This document shows, in pieces, positions 46,706 to 60,029 of a stretch of 64,000 nt of DNA. How positions within the stretch are numbered: the stretch's first letter is position 1; every line of letters starts with the position of its first letter. The notes under the pieces were generated by a model, which worked only from the letters and a program-made list of their open reading frames with translations, searched no databases and was not told where the DNA came from. Both the position numbers and the translations under genes were made by a program. Source of the DNA: Acanthacorydalis orientalis (taxonomy: Eukaryota; Arthropoda; Insecta; Megaloptera; Corydalidae); assembly GCA_034766995.1 (NCBI GenBank), contig CM068322.1, positions 6,179,589 through 6,243,588 of the forward strand, given 5' to 3'.

Positions 46706-47984
46706 TTATCATGTTAATTTAGAATAATAATAGAGATTGCTTCGTATTCGTCAATAACGGTACTTTTTGTAATTTTTTGAGAGTACAAAAATATTCATGG
46801 AAAACTGACAGAGTGTACAGTAATAGATCCATTACATCCTTATATTTTTCCTTTATAAGTGATCGGATATTCGCATAAAGTGGAAATTATTGAATTTTTT
46901 GGTATATTGTCGACCTTCCTTTTTTGGGTGAAAGATCTAAAATCTGAAAGTATGTTCTATCATCTAAATATGTTTCATAAATATCTGATAAAGGGCATCT
47001 TTTAGAAATCTAATCCATTTTATTTTCAGCCAAAGAACAGATTCTCCCTTAATATTTATCGTTCTCTTTGTTATTTATTTCTCTAGAGATTTTTTCCAAT
47101 AACAATATAATTGTTCGTTTGAGAGCTTTAAGCAAAGAAATTGACTTAACTTAAGGGTTATTTACATTGAAAGTATTATAGTTTTATACCAAATTCAGAT
47201 AGGTACAGGTATTTTTTCTACAAAAACAAAGTCTACCAAAAAGTAAGTGACTTAGTCCACTATCAAAATAAATAAAAACAGAATTATGTTTACCGACCAA
47301 CTTTGCAGTCATTAAATAGTACATTTTAATTTTTTTTAACTTCTTATAGATTATTAAAAATAATTTTAATATAAGATACATCATAAAATCATTTTTTTCA
47401 ATTTTTTGACTTAGTCCACTGTCATAATTACCGGCACATATATACCTTATTTCATAAATTTTAAATAATTGTAACAGACCACTGCAAAAAAACTAATAAT
47501 TTTGCACACATCGATTATTAAGAAAGCTAACAAAATAATACACTGAAAGGTACTTTCAATATACATTAATCTTCGAAAATAAGTGGCAACTTAATATTTA
47601 TTTAACATATTTTATATTCTTCTCATTTCCTAGAAAACGGTCCATTTCATCATTATCATTAGTAGTGTTATTAAGAGAATGGATTTGGATTAAAAATATT
47701 ATTAAATACTCAACTAAAAAATTGTAAAATTCATCCATCTCGAGAATTAAACTTAAAGTTAATTAAATACAAAAAGAATTTAACAGAAAAATCTTTTCTA
47801 ATTAAATCATGTAAAGAAGCCTATAGTTCAATTTTAATTCGTTTTATTTTTGTATTCAAATAAAATAAAATTTAAAATCTAACAAATGAAATCAAAAAAA
47901 ATTTAAAATCAGAAATCATAAACTCAAATGCACTTGCCATTTTGCTAGAGTGAATATATTTATTCTTCTAAAATAAATCTATAT
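46706..47984. other. Non-coding AT-rich block
   Basis: The phrase TGACTTAGTCCACT occurs twice, about 160 bp apart (about 47248 and 47407). Otherwise nothing recognised. Confidence 0.35.
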
Positions 47985-47985
47985 T

Positions 47986-47989
<4 letters not shown>

Positions 47990-48029
<40 letters not shown>
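47990..48029. repeat. (TA)n microsatellite
   Basis: About 38 bp TA. Confidence 0.97.
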
Positions 48030-48032
<3 letters not shown>

Positions 48033-48319
48033 ATAAACTTTGCTTTTTTCTTTCTTTTCCGTTACATCCGTCGAACTGAATAAAAAGCACAGTGTGCATA
48101 AACCAACAGTCAAGGTCTTTGTACTTTTATCTCTGTGCAGTAGCTGTTTTGTTGAAGCTTTAACAACATAACCTCGTTTTTTATCGCACAATCATGTATC
48201 CGTGTAAGCAAAATGCAAATGCACACAGGCATACAAGTCATTCAACCATTAACAAATATCTGAAAATATAACAATGATTATATATTTTTCATGCATAATT
48301 TTTATATCATAACACATAC

Positions 48320-48353
48320 ACACGCATTTATACACACGCGCACATATACATAT

Positions 48354-48410
<57 letters not shown>
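48320..48410. repeat. (CA)n-(TA)n microsatellite
   Basis: CACACG/CACA units followed by about 45 bp TA. Confidence 0.95.
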
Positions 48411-48411
<1 letters not shown>

Positions 48412-50600
48412 AGTAGGGAGTCCTTTATTTATACAGAAAAAAGAGTCATTTCTCTCTTGACCGCTGATTTGTTATTATGCTATGATAAAAATACATAATT
48501 TTTAACTCGATTGCCGGTTATTAACCTATACTGACAGAGAAATTGAAAAAGTGTGTCCATTTTTATTTGCAAAACCAGAAATGAAAAAGATATCCTTACA
48601 AGGTAATTTAAAAAAGTATAATTAAATAAACATTTAAAATTTATTTCAAATCTTCTCAGTATGTATAAATAATAATATTAAAATTAATAATCAAAGTAGT
48701 TAAATATTAATGTATTACTAGAAATTCAACTAAAGTTTTGATTTTTTTCTATATTAAAATAAAATTAAATTACAACGCGGTGCGTATAACTATAAAAATA
48801 GTAATTATCCCTTTTAAACTGCACATATATAATTTAAAAGGTATGATAGAATTTTCAATGTTTGAATGTTAAAATTGTTTTAGGAATTTAGAAATTTAGT
48901 TTCTTTTATAATCTCTTTGAAATCTTGTTTTATTAAAAATTATTATCGTAACTTTTTAATTTAAATTCACTGTGTTTAACAATAAAACAAAAAGTAACAA
49001 TTCCTTTTAAATTTAATACAAATGCACAGATCGCAATTCGTTTGACATTTAATTTAAATTATAAAGTTATAAAACTCTGTTTAATTTGAAACGTACTACT
49101 TTTTAATAACACTAGAGACCTTTAATAGCATTTGCTTTAATAAATGCTGTTTCAATATATTCGGTCTTTTAATAAAATTTTGATTAATAATATGAAAATT
49201 TCTTTTTTACGATATATTTTTGTTTTTTATAAACTATTTTATATTCTTTTCAGGATGAAAAATATTAACTTTAATCTAATAATAGTTGTATATTTAATTA
49301 AATAAAATTTATTATTAAATTATATTAAATTTTAATTGAAATTTAGACATTATATATTAATATCTAAAAATGTTATCAATTAAACTAAATGTAAAACATT
49401 TTTTTTGTTTAAATAATAATACGTTTAAAATAATTCAAGTAATTTTAAAAGGTAAAAGATATTCAAAATATCAGATTTTTATTAAATTATTTTAAAATGT
49501 AGCAACGTTCTTTAATATCACTTAATAATTTATTAATAACAACTGATGTGTATCAAAAATTAGATTTTAAATGTAGAAAAAAAGAATAATTAAATAATAA
49601 ATATTTTAGATAACAAATATATTTTTATACACGAGTATTTAAAAGTATATATAAAAAGATTATTTAAAATAATAAACTTTTATTAATGATAATTATGTAT
49701 AGTATTAAAATAATAACATTTTATCAATATAGATTATCATTTGTTAACAGATTTGACGTGCACTGTTACAAATGCCACGCGAATGATTTTTACTTATAAA
49801 ATTTCTTTGCATACAGAAATGTTATAGTTATGTATGATGTAAAAAAATATTAGAATAAGTAAATTATTTTTATTATTTAAATTTCAGCCAATTGAGACAA
49901 TCCTCGCGTACGGAACCCTTACATAAAAACTCTCAATCTCACAAATTATTTAAGTTGGAACAACTGTTGATTTTTGTTTCAATTTCATTTTTTTCTACAT
50001 TTATGACTAAGTCCGTCATTAGCATGCAAACTAACAAAATAAAATATAAATTTTGATGAGTTTTGTTCCTCAGAACCATTTTTTCCTTTCTGTTAAAATA
50101 ATATATTTTATTTAAAGTTTGTTATTTGTTTGTTGAAATTTTCCCATAGGTAATTTGTGGTAATAAATCCAAACTAAACTGTCATCGTTGCGATTGTAAT
50201 TCAGACGATATTAATTATTATAGATGATATACATTTGTACATGCGTGCATACCTATGTTGATACATGATATGATATTGGTAATTAACAACAGGGCAATGC
50301 TTTTACTAAATAATACATATGGAAATCCTTAATAATTTGTTGACATTTACAACTGTGTCCATTTATGTTCCCCTAACTCTACCAATATATTAAAAATTAT
50401 TAATTAAGTGGGTATAATAATTTTTAATGTAAATTATATACGTCTGTATTATGATTCAAAGTCGACAAAAGTGATAAAAATAAGAACCTATCTCCAAATC
50501 GATGAGCTACAAAAATTATTATAATGACCATTTGGGAAGTGTACCATCTTTCGTAATTTAGAAATCTAAACACATGTCTAAGAATATTCTAAGTATCATA
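48411..50600. other. Extremely AT-rich block
   Basis: From about 48600 to 49750 G+C is very low, with long A/T words and no ORF of note. No gene, RNA or transposon recognised. Confidence 0.4.
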
Positions 50601-51640
50601 ATGAACGATTTAATGAACGGACTGTCGTTTATTGCTGCATGATAAAGAGTTTTATAAATTCTAAGAAGATCGGGCTGTTGGCCATGACGTAGCGAGAATG
50701 TTTTAAAATATATATGATGATGTACAAATACATGTTGATATATCTAGTCAAGAGTTTTGACTTACACTGCGACCTTCTGTTCCGTATAGTCGATGAGTTT
50801 ATTCGATAACAAACAATGACTGAACGGTGCAGCCGAAATTGGAGGCTGAACAAGAAATATTCGTATTCAAACGCTAAGCTAGAAAGATCTCGTCACCGAT
50901 TACTGCAGATACAAACACCCTAGGTTACTTGGGCTGGAGGAAGAAAACTGAAGAGGTTTTAGCAAAACAGTTACAACTGCCACCGTAATCAAACTAATAA
51001 GAGGATGTGTTCATAGGTATTTGAAAATCAATTGTTGAACTGTGAGACGCTACCCTGTCTGTGAACCATGAAAAATGCTTCACTGTTTAGAAATAAATCA
51101 TGAGCCACGAAATCATCGTAATATTCGAGCTTGCAAGTTATGAACTCCAGCCCTTGTCAATCAATAATTCTAAGAAAGTAGAATCAAATCTTTCTACTAC
51201 ACTCTAGAGAGTGAGTCGGGGTTTTTATATATAATTCAATCAGCATTACAACCTCCACATGTTCTCTCTGTTCCACATGAACAGTCCATTTTAATCACTA
51301 GTCGAACCTCACGTCACACTCGTTACCACACGTGTCGCAAGACACATTGCACACCATAATACATTAAGTTAGGGCAACCATTGTAGTATAGAACTAGTGA
51401 TGATGGAAATGAGACGAGCCAGGATGGTACCGGTGGACAGTTATCAATGTAGACAGTTGTAGTGGCAATACGGATAGTTGAATACACTCGGTTGGCAGAA
51501 TAATTGAATGGTGGCGATCTAGACGATAAATGAGTAGTTGGAATTTACTCGTGTACTGAATAAATAAATCTAAAGATACAAGGATCTAAACAAACCCGAG
51601 CGTCAGGTTTAGTAAAAAGAGAATACTATCGATATAACTT
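50600..51640. other. GC-elevated block, retroelement-like but unresolved
   Basis: Composition is clearly more balanced than in the flanks across about 1 kb, with CpG-containing words. The part at 51390-51600 starts TGTAGTATAGAACTAGTGAT and has AATAAATAAATC before AACCCGAG, loosely like an LTR with a polyadenylation signal next to a primer-binding site. No second LTR or protein motif was found. Confidence 0.25.
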
Positions 51641-52011
51641 GCAGAATAAAAAATAATCAACGGCGTTTTCTTATTTTTCGTTTCTGTTCTACTAAATTTA
51701 AAATAGAGAAAAAGAACAATATAATATCAAAAATGATGTATATTACATTAGAACAATTTGGAACACAGAGAATTACGTTTGATGAAATCTATTTGCAGAA
51801 GCAATTGGACCATTCTTTTTTACCTTATGATTAATGTGTAAACAATTAAATAAAAATCTATATGTATATTATTAACAATGGATTTATAAAATAAACAATC
51901 TACTTTTGAATACTAACTTTGGTGTAGAATTACACTAAAATACTCTTATTAAATTACTATTGTAAGGGTTTGCAAAATGTGTGCTAGGAATTGGATTAAA
52001 ATTTAAACAGT
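51641..52011. other. Non-coding block
   Basis: Nothing recognised. Confidence 0.35.
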
Positions 52012-52017
52012 GATATA

Positions 52018-52063
<46 letters not shown>
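52012..52063. repeat. (TA)n microsatellite
   Basis: About 50 bp TA. Confidence 0.97.
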
Positions 52064-52067
<4 letters not shown>

Positions 52068-52127
52068 AAATATAATGAAAATGAAAATAGTTGTGTCTAA
52101 GAAACTATTAAGTAATTTCATATTAAA

Positions 52128-52495
52128 TTATCTTTCTATATAAAAAACATAATTCTTTCATAAAAATTCCATAAAAGAAATTTTTTTTTCGTGTAGAACC
52201 TCCTCACAACGTCTCTCTCCCCGCTACTGACAACAAATAGCACATTAATCATTTCCATTTCCGGTCATTGCCCATGTTTCACGAATCGTCATGTTCGTCG
52301 ATTCCTATGAAATAATATTCGGGCACAGCCAGTTTTATGTTGATATCTTCAGATGTATCTCTAAGCAGAGTATCAAGTTTTAGTGTACAGAATAACACAA
52401 ATCAATTATGAATATCGTGTACACAAAAGTTTCAGAATACCTTTACAGTAAGTTTTCTTTTCAGTTTCACTATTTCATTTAAAACCAAAAAATAA
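52128..52495 (+). mobile_element. Helitron helicase-tail relic, copy 2
   Basis: Aligns in the same orientation with 31418-31800. Shared landmarks: ATCTTTCTxTATAxAAAA, CGTGTAGAxCxTCCT, ATGTTTCACGAATC, CAGAGTATCAAGTTT against CAGGGTATCAAGTTT, and TTTCATTTAAAACCAAAAAAT. The helicase frame is not intact here. The Helitron 3' hairpin is not seen downstream. Confidence 0.7.
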
Positions 52496-52842
52496 ATTTA
52501 ATTGCACAATATCTTTATTTTGTTTTTCATTTTTCATTTAAAAATTGTTAACACTTAACGCGAGCGAGTAATTGAATTCTAAGTATTGCGTAATAGGTCG
52601 TGAAAATTATGTCGGCAACTCTTACCTGTTGCCCTTAATAACCTGCATTTCTAAGAATCACACGTGCACTTGCAACAATCATTTTTTAAAATAAATTTGA
52701 TGAATCATCATTTTTCACAGAAATTCGATGAGTAGAAATGAATTGTGAAACATTCCATAGAAATGATTTTACCCTTCAGTTGTGTTTGAGCTGTTAAACG
52801 CTACATTTCTTTATCGATCACGCATAATAAAAACCATGAGAG
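52496..52842. other. Non-coding block
   Basis: Nothing clear. CGCGAGCGAG near 52559 faintly resembles the Helitron end motif. Confidence 0.3.
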
Positions 52843-53414
52843 ATGGATCTCCCTGAAATTAATGTTACTCGAATCACGAGTTTACTCGAAGTTGGCCAAA
52901 GTCAACATCAAGTGTCAAGAATGCTTTCTGTGAGTCATTCTACGCTCCAAAGAGTTTATTGGCGTTATCTCTAGACTGGTCGCTTTACACGACGGCGAAG
53001 TTCTAGTCAGCGACGTATTACTACCTAAAGAGATGACTGTTATATCGTGTCAGTGTTGCTCCGCAATCGTCAGCGAAACGCGGCTGAAGTCAATTATCTT
53101 CTACGAGAGACTCAGGGCGTGAACGTGAACAAGTGAACGATACAGCGAAGGCTCAAAAAAGTTTCCTTAACACCTCACAAGATAGCCATTGGGCCACAGC
53201 TCACCGAGTTTCCCGGTCACAGTTCTACAAGGAACATGTCAACTGGAAATTGGAGCAATGGAGCAATTTGCTCATCACTGATGAGAGTAGTATATATTTA
53301 TATAGCGTCGACGGTCGTAATCACATCTCTAGAAAATCGAGGGAACGTCTCGCGCAATGTGCCATTGCAAAAATGGTTTCCTATGGCAAAGGATTCGTAA
53401 TATTTCTCATATGA
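52843..53414 (+). pseudogene. Tc1-like transposase N-terminal half
   Basis: Starts ATGGATCTCCCTGAAATTAA and reads RITSLLEVGQSQHQVSRMLS then VSHSTLQRVYWRYL (first helix-turn-helix), TGRFTRRRSSSQRRIT (the linker with the GRPR-like hook), RDDCYIVSVLLRNRQRNAAE, and a second helix-turn-helix ending TIQRRLKKVSLTPH. After a shift it reaches NWKLEQWSNLLITDESSIYL, with the first catalytic Asp in TDES, and then ends. The second and third acidic residues and both terminal repeats are absent. Three stops in all. It belongs to a different Tc1 subgroup from the one at 17710. Confidence 0.85.
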
Positions 53415-54995
53415 AGTGGCAGGTAATAAGGATAAATAGACCTCTAAGACGTGTTTCCAATTATTAAGTTATAAAACCAATTAATTTTCTTAGCAATTTA
53501 AGCATTTTTTTATAAATATGAACAAATATTTCTCAAAAAAAAATATTGCTATGGATTTATAAAAAACGAGATAGAAAAAAATATACAGATGTACATTTCT
53601 TAAATTCTTTATCACCATTCACTTATCTAACTGGATAGGTCTGCCATTGACGTCAACCAGGTCTTGTAAAAACCTATAACGTTCGAAAAAATCAATTTCA
53701 GAAATAATTCTAAAGTATTATTGATTCGAAGAACTGTTTATTCAAGAATTAAGTTTCTAAAAATTATTTCAAATATTTGCATTTAATGATCCATCAGCTA
53801 TGAAGCTACTTACTTTCAAAAAATAAACCTGTAACCAATTTTTGTATATTATAATATATCTACTGTTTAACAGTTACTAAGTATAATTAAACTAATCGTA
53901 ATGTTTGGTGCTCAAATCTTGATTTGGACATGTTTCTCTGATTTAATCTTCTTAGAATTTTTTTACTCAGTGGATATAAGGTTAGAAAATGGCAAAACAA
54001 AAGGTTTTTAATATACTTTTCGCAGTACATTAAACTGAATTTCTTAAGCTGAATAAACAGATAAAGATTATAAGGAATGTTATAACCTTTTAGTAGAGTA
54101 TAATGGCACAGTTGAAATAAATATAACAGCACCTGACCAATTATCTCATTATAAAAAAAGAGAAAAATGTATTATAAACAAATGTTACACTTATTAAATC
54201 ACGCTACTTATCATTATTTTATATTGTACAAGAAAAATAGTAGAATGAAAAGTAATTTGCACTTTAGTACGGAATTTTTTGAAAACATAAATAATAAGTA
54301 CTGCATAAGAGATCTAAAAGCGGAAGGCCATTAGCACAACAATATACTTTACGTCTGGTTGACCAACACTTTCCTGAGTATACTACATCCAGAAATAAGA
54401 AATAAATGTCATATAGGTAGTATACAGTATGTTATCCCAAAAGAACTAAAAAACTTGGCAAGAACAAGATGTTGGACTGCACCATGTTTCAAAATTAATT
54501 ACATGATAAATTTTAATCAATTTTGTTCCTGTTTTTATTTATGTAAACAAAAATTAAAATATTAATTTAGAACATTTTCCATTTTTTAAGTTAAATTTGA
54601 AAATTTCACGCAGGAAAACTTAGAATTTTTACTTTTTAAAGTGTAAAATATGCACTAGAAAAAATAAAAATCATAAAAATAGCAAATCAGTGAATAACAT
54701 TCTAAACGATTTAAATGAAAAAATAAAGTATGAGTTTCTGTAACTGTTGCGTCTATTCATAAAAATATTACAAGTGAAAAATATTAAAAGTGTAAAACCT
54801 AATAGAAAAAATGGTTAATTTGATTATTTTGCTAAAAAAAATTATGTGTTGTAAACTGCATTCAAAAAAATATTAAAATATTTCCACGTATATTTCCACG
54901 TACTATGATATTACTATTATTAGGTTAATAGAAAAATAATTGCAGTTTATGACCTTCAAATTCATATACATTTTAAACTTTTTTCATTTTTCTAG
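53415..54995. other. Non-coding AT-rich block
   Basis: ORFs at 53887-54132 (minus) and 54359-54565 (plus) have no family resemblance. A 12-bp tandem duplication (TATTTCCACGTA) lies near 54880. Nothing else recognised. Confidence 0.35.
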
Positions 54996-55318
54996 CTATT
55001 TTAAGTAGCCCAGAACTGCTCGATGACTAACGTCTACCTTTTGCGTAAGCTCTGGAATTGTTGTGCATGATTCTGATTCTACCAATGCCTTCAGTTGATT
55101 GCTATAAACTACAAAACGACATCCGCGACCTTCTTCATCTTCAAGGCTTTCGGCCTTAGCACGAAATTTTTGAAACCACCATTGTTACGTACGTTCCTTA
55201 ACAGTACCCACACTAAAAGCATCGTTTAGTTTACGAGTAATTTCTGCTGCAAATTCGAACTGCTTTACTACCCGTTTTGAACTCGTACAAAAAATGATCT
55301 TATTTGCTTCTTTTCCAT
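54996..55318 (-). pseudogene. Mariner transposase N-terminal fragment
   Basis: The minus-strand ATG at 55318 begins MEKKQIRSFFVRVQNG. After a shift: KQFEFAAEITRKLNDAFSVG, TVKERT, stop, QWWFQKFRAKAESLEDEEGR, NQLKALVESESCTTIPELTQ, then KVDVSHRAVLGYLK and a stop. This is the paired helix-turn-helix DNA-binding region of a mariner transposase, with the GRP hook in between. The catalytic half is missing, the opposite of the 34281 and 62264 copies. No terminal repeats identified. Confidence 0.85.
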
Positions 55319-55639
55319 TTTTAATTCAATAGCCTACTAGAAGCAAAATTAATGATAAAACCAAAGTCGATATTACCAAATACAGACCAAAAAACTTGTA
55401 CTTTAAAATGATATTAACATGAACATGATGAAATGACTCATTGAAAAAAATTAAGGTCAGAATTCAGAAAACAAAAACCTCCATTATTTTCCTACCAAAC
55501 TAATACTAATAAGAAAACAATAATTTAAAAATGCTTTTTATTTGTGTTAATTTTCAATTTTTATATTGAACTTATAATCAAGTAATCAATATTCTTTCTA
55601 ATAATTATTACTATTATTCATTTTAAGTGTACCTACACA
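55319..55639. other. Non-coding AT-rich block
   Basis: Nothing recognised. Confidence 0.35.
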
Positions 55640-56060
55640 TCTTCTATGAATTCAATTATAAAAAAAAAACGGGCAACGCTGTCTACGGTGCTATAAATAT
55701 GCCAGCGGACGGAATAAAAATTTGTCTCGCCACCGTTCTTACCAGTTTTTTTTGTTATGCAAATATTCGATCCGTTCTAATACTTCTATCGTCTGTGGCG
55801 GCAGCACAATAAAAGCGCGAGGGACCTGCTCGATTGGTAGGCAGTTTCCTGAATATATTTATACATACAGTCAGTTCGTTTCGTTGTCGACGACGTAGAA
55901 ACGAACGGAATGAACCGAAGGAAGCAGAGTGAATGATAAATCAAAGGATTTCGTACCTTAACCTAAATCCACTTTCGCCGGCAGAAACGTAACTCCCCCA
56001 GTTTACCAATCGACTGTTTACGCATACTTCTGTGCCTCTCTATGTTTGTGTATATATGTG
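55640..56060. other. GC-elevated island, possible regulatory or exon region
   Basis: About 400 bp with many CpGs (CGTTTCGTTGTCGACGACGT near 55875). A TATAAATA lies at 55692 and another TATTTATA near 55856, just before CAGTCAGTTCG (Inr-like TCAGT). No coding frame of note beyond a 61-codon ORF. It could be a promoter with a 5' UTR, but I cannot assign a gene or a direction. Confidence 0.25.
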
Positions 56061-58352
56061 TATGGGCTGGAGTCAGCGACATTGCGTGTATCGTAAAAAT
56101 GTAAACTGTTTGTTTTTTTATTATCGGTCATTGAAGTCGTTTTATTATTAAAAAACTACGTAATATGTGCGCTTACATACAAACATTCATATATATATAT
56201 ATATATATATATGATTGAAATTATTACAACATAGCGTAGTTATTAAGTTATGATTTATTTCAAAGATTACTGGAAGTTTTAAACTTTATATTTTTTGTGC
56301 CGTTCTGCATCCATTCGTAATACATTATAGGACTGTAAATTTATATCAATTACATTTATACATATGTGTATATATATACATATATACACAAAATCGATGG
56401 CCATATTATTTCTAATATTTTTTTACCGACAACGAATTTTTAAAAAAAAATGAAAGTACATATTTATATCAGTGAGCAAACAACAAGCTTCTAAGCAGAG
56501 ACAGCAGAAAATTATTAAATACCGATGTATCAATTAAAACGTCGAAACTATATATCTATGGTATATTCATTATATAATAAAAAAGTATAAATAGATGATA
56601 GGTACAAAAATTATCTAAACTTACAGGAAAATTTTCTCTAAATAAACAGACCAATCCATTAATTTATAATACATCTACGACCGTCCCAATTAGAAGAATT
56701 CGATCGGTTAAACAAGTATCAGTTAACATATTTCTCAGAAATAGAAAAAATCATTAAAATGACATACAAAATACAATAGCTTTTTGTGACTCTAGATAAA
56801 TTAATTTTTATAAATAAATTCCTCACTCATTCCATACAACAAAAAAACTTTACCTGATCAAATATATTTAATAATATACTATTAATATACTTAACTTGAT
56901 ATAAAAAAAAACAGATTTATTTGTACCTTAGCGCTCTAATGGTGCAAAAATCACCATTAAAATGAGCAATAAATAATCAGAAATTAAAAATAGTCAATTA
57001 TTGAACATTTTTATTTAAAAAAATTCATTTCTAATTATCAAGGTAAGGTTACTGTAAACGGTTGGCTAAAGGAAAAATCGACAAGTTTCTTCACTAATGA
57101 AATGAGGGAAAATTTATTTTATAAAGACATAGAGAACATTTTCAGAATATAAAGAAATAATAAATTAATAGAACGTACATAAATGCAATACACTTCAAAT
57201 ATTTCAGACAAGACCATAGCAATAGCCATTTTCAAATCTATCAAGTAATCCACTCCCAATAATTTGAAAAAGACGTTGCTTTGTAATTTTCGTTCTTTGG
57301 ATGAATGTGTGTGTCTTCTCTGTATTGTAGAGAACATGTAGAGAACCGACATACAGATAATCCAAAACGACGGAGACCCGCTAGGCAAGGCCGAATTTAC
57401 ACTAGATACCGCCCTTTGACCCCCAATCAAATGCCGCTACTTCCACTCCAAATTACAAAAAGAATGACAAATGTTTTGAAAGTGCCGCCATTAATACATA
57501 GATGGTAGGACCATTCTACAGAAACAGCTATGATCAAAATTGTCTGTTACATAAATTTCAAAAAAAAATTGTACTACAAAAAATTTAGATTTAATATTTT
57601 ATTTCACATTTGAGCTACCTGTAAATCAAAATTATAATTGAAAATAAAATTTCCAGCTTTCAAAATTTGTCGCCCATCAAAATTTGACCCAAAAATTTAA
57701 CACCCTGGGTAGTGATCCATGTTGCCCCTGTTTAAACCTATGCTGCCACTAGGTCTTTATATCAACGGGATGACAGATAGAAAAACGTGCGATTACAATT
57801 TTCATATGAAACAAAAAATAATATAAAGTAACAAAAAAGAAACAGTAAACATTTAAAATTTATGTTTGAAAAATACAATTAAGGATAAATAGTTTATTTA
57901 TTTACGAAAAAATATTTTTTAAAAAAATTTAGAATTGAATATTTGATAATTTGTCTTGAATAGTCATCATAATAAGAATAATGAATAAAACTATATAAAT
58001 TACAAATACTAGTCTCTCTATTATTTGTCAGCACTACACTAAAATCACCATAAATTAACTTTCACTGACAATATCAAAATAAGTTATCGGAAATGACCGA
58101 TTAGTGTGTACACTAATTATTCAATCCTTTTGGAAATCGCATAAACTCATACGGATGAAATGAATTGAACAATAAACAATTGATTGTAAAAGTAAACCAT
58201 GTAACTAACCATTACATTGAGAAAAAACATTTATTGGATACAAGATTCGTTTTACACCAATATCTTTATAAAGTTTTCATTAAATTTAATAAAGTAAAAC
58301 AAAAATAAAATCAAAATTTCACTTGAAAGTCATATACCAATAATTCTAATCG

Positions 58353-58353
<1 letters not shown>
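56061..58353. other. Non-coding block
   Basis: AT-rich with a slightly GC-elevated patch at 57290-57520 and 57680-57790. ORFs there (57119-57430 minus and 57305-57508 plus) overlap antisense and are unrecognised. A small TA run lies at 56190-56213. Confidence 0.35.

Positions 58354-58406
<53 letters not shown>
58354..58406. repeat. (TA)n microsatellite
   Basis: About 52 bp TA. Confidence 0.97.
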
Positions 58407-58409
<3 letters not shown>

Positions 58410-59853
58410 TGTTATATCGTCAGAAACTATTAAATATACCAGTATATTTCAAATATTTTAGAGATTTTATACAACGTTTGTATAAATATAGCAAGGATAA
58501 ATTTACCCTCAGATAAATATGGTAATTTGATTAGCAGTTTTGCTTGTGATTATACATAAAATAGTAGACAATTCTTTGGAGTTTATTGTGATAGAACAAA
58601 AGATTCAAAAATATTTAATGTCTAATGTGGCATAAATATTATTTATAGAGACTTTTTACACGCATTAGACCTAATAAGGTTACAGAATTAAATTTAAATA
58701 TGTTTCATTTTGATAAATATCAGAAATATTTTCATTTGGTTAAAATTTATTTACCCAGACTGAAATATTCTACAAGGTAGTATAGTCTGTAATCAACGAA
58801 ATATTGCAATGCATTTCTTATTAGTGATGTATTTCGTTAAGTAACGATGTTGTTTTTTAGCTTAGCCCTACATCTTATTTTCTAATAAATGATGCTTCTG
58901 ATTCCGTGAATTACACTAGGGACAGTTCTATTACTGAATCTACACAAAAAATATAAAATTCTAAATCCACCGATGATGATAAATATATACAATCTTTTGT
59001 ATTGAAGATATCTGTTTCACTGGAAATATTGACTGAGTCAACTCAGCAAGTATCAAATTTCTATATACAATTCTGTTCTTAGCATATTTCTGATCATTGA
59101 ATGTTTTTTTAAAAAAAAACTTGTAAAATTACTAGAAAATTCTTTAGTGTTGCAGCAATTGTTTCTTTCCTCCATATTACTCTTCAGTTCCAGTTGCAAA
59201 TACTATACTGTATAGTTAAAGAACAGCTTAGTATAAATATTAGTTTTATATAAAATAACTTTCTCAAATTATTTTGATTTTTCTATGCTCATAAGAGTAT
59301 AAGATAAACAATATGCTCCTTTATTGCACTAAAAAAGTTCGTTGCTTTTTCCTGAATGTTTTTTATATAGATTTATTAATAAAGTAATTTTTCGAAATAT
59401 AATAACTTCCCAAAAAGCAGTAAATAATCAAAAACTGAAAACCTTAACGATTCTTTTTCTGAGATATTTCTTCTCTTTGATTCATTTTTTCATGGATTTT
59501 GTAAAAAAAAACTAAATCCTTATAAACAAACCCTTAGGATTTTCATTTGTTTCCTTCAACATAACCTTCAATCATACGATAAACGTCACTAATATCAATA
59601 CTGTTTCAAGCGAAATAGCACAGAACTTAACGTAATAATATTCCGTAAATTATATGTATGCATAGATAATGATGTGCGGGTATTTAACGTTACAGTATTT
59701 TCCGGAACACTAGGCAAAGCCTCTGTTGATATAAATGATAGATTGATACATCGTAGCTATCCCTACGTATGTTTATAAAAATATAAATTTGAGATTAGAT
59801 AATAAAAATAACCATAAGTTCACCCTCAAAAAACGGCAGACTTATCAAATAAC

Positions 59854-59855
<2 letters not shown>
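58407..59855. other. Non-coding AT-rich block
   Basis: Nothing recognised. Confidence 0.35.

Positions 59856-59890
<35 letters not shown>
59856..59890. repeat. (TA)n microsatellite
   Basis: About 34 bp TA. Confidence 0.97.
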
Positions 59891-59892
<2 letters not shown>

Positions 59893-59934
59893 GAAATGAA
59901 ACAAAAAATATCCTAAGCGAAATACTAGAAAACT

Positions 59935-59970
59935 TATATGAAATGAAAGATATATCTTTCATTTCATATA
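59935..59970. repeat. Perfect 36-bp palindrome
   Basis: TATATGAAATGAAAGATA is followed directly by its exact reverse complement, with no spacer. The related phrase ATGAAATGAAAC lies 45 bp upstream. Confidence 0.97.
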
Positions 59971-60029
59971 CATTAAATGTAAACACACCAATGACACAGG
60001 ATGGTTCTACTTTATAACTTTAATCTATG

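Noticed and set aside
57119..57508. Overlapping plus and minus ORFs
   Set aside because: Neither resembles a known protein and they conflict with each other; probably chance in a GC-elevated patch.
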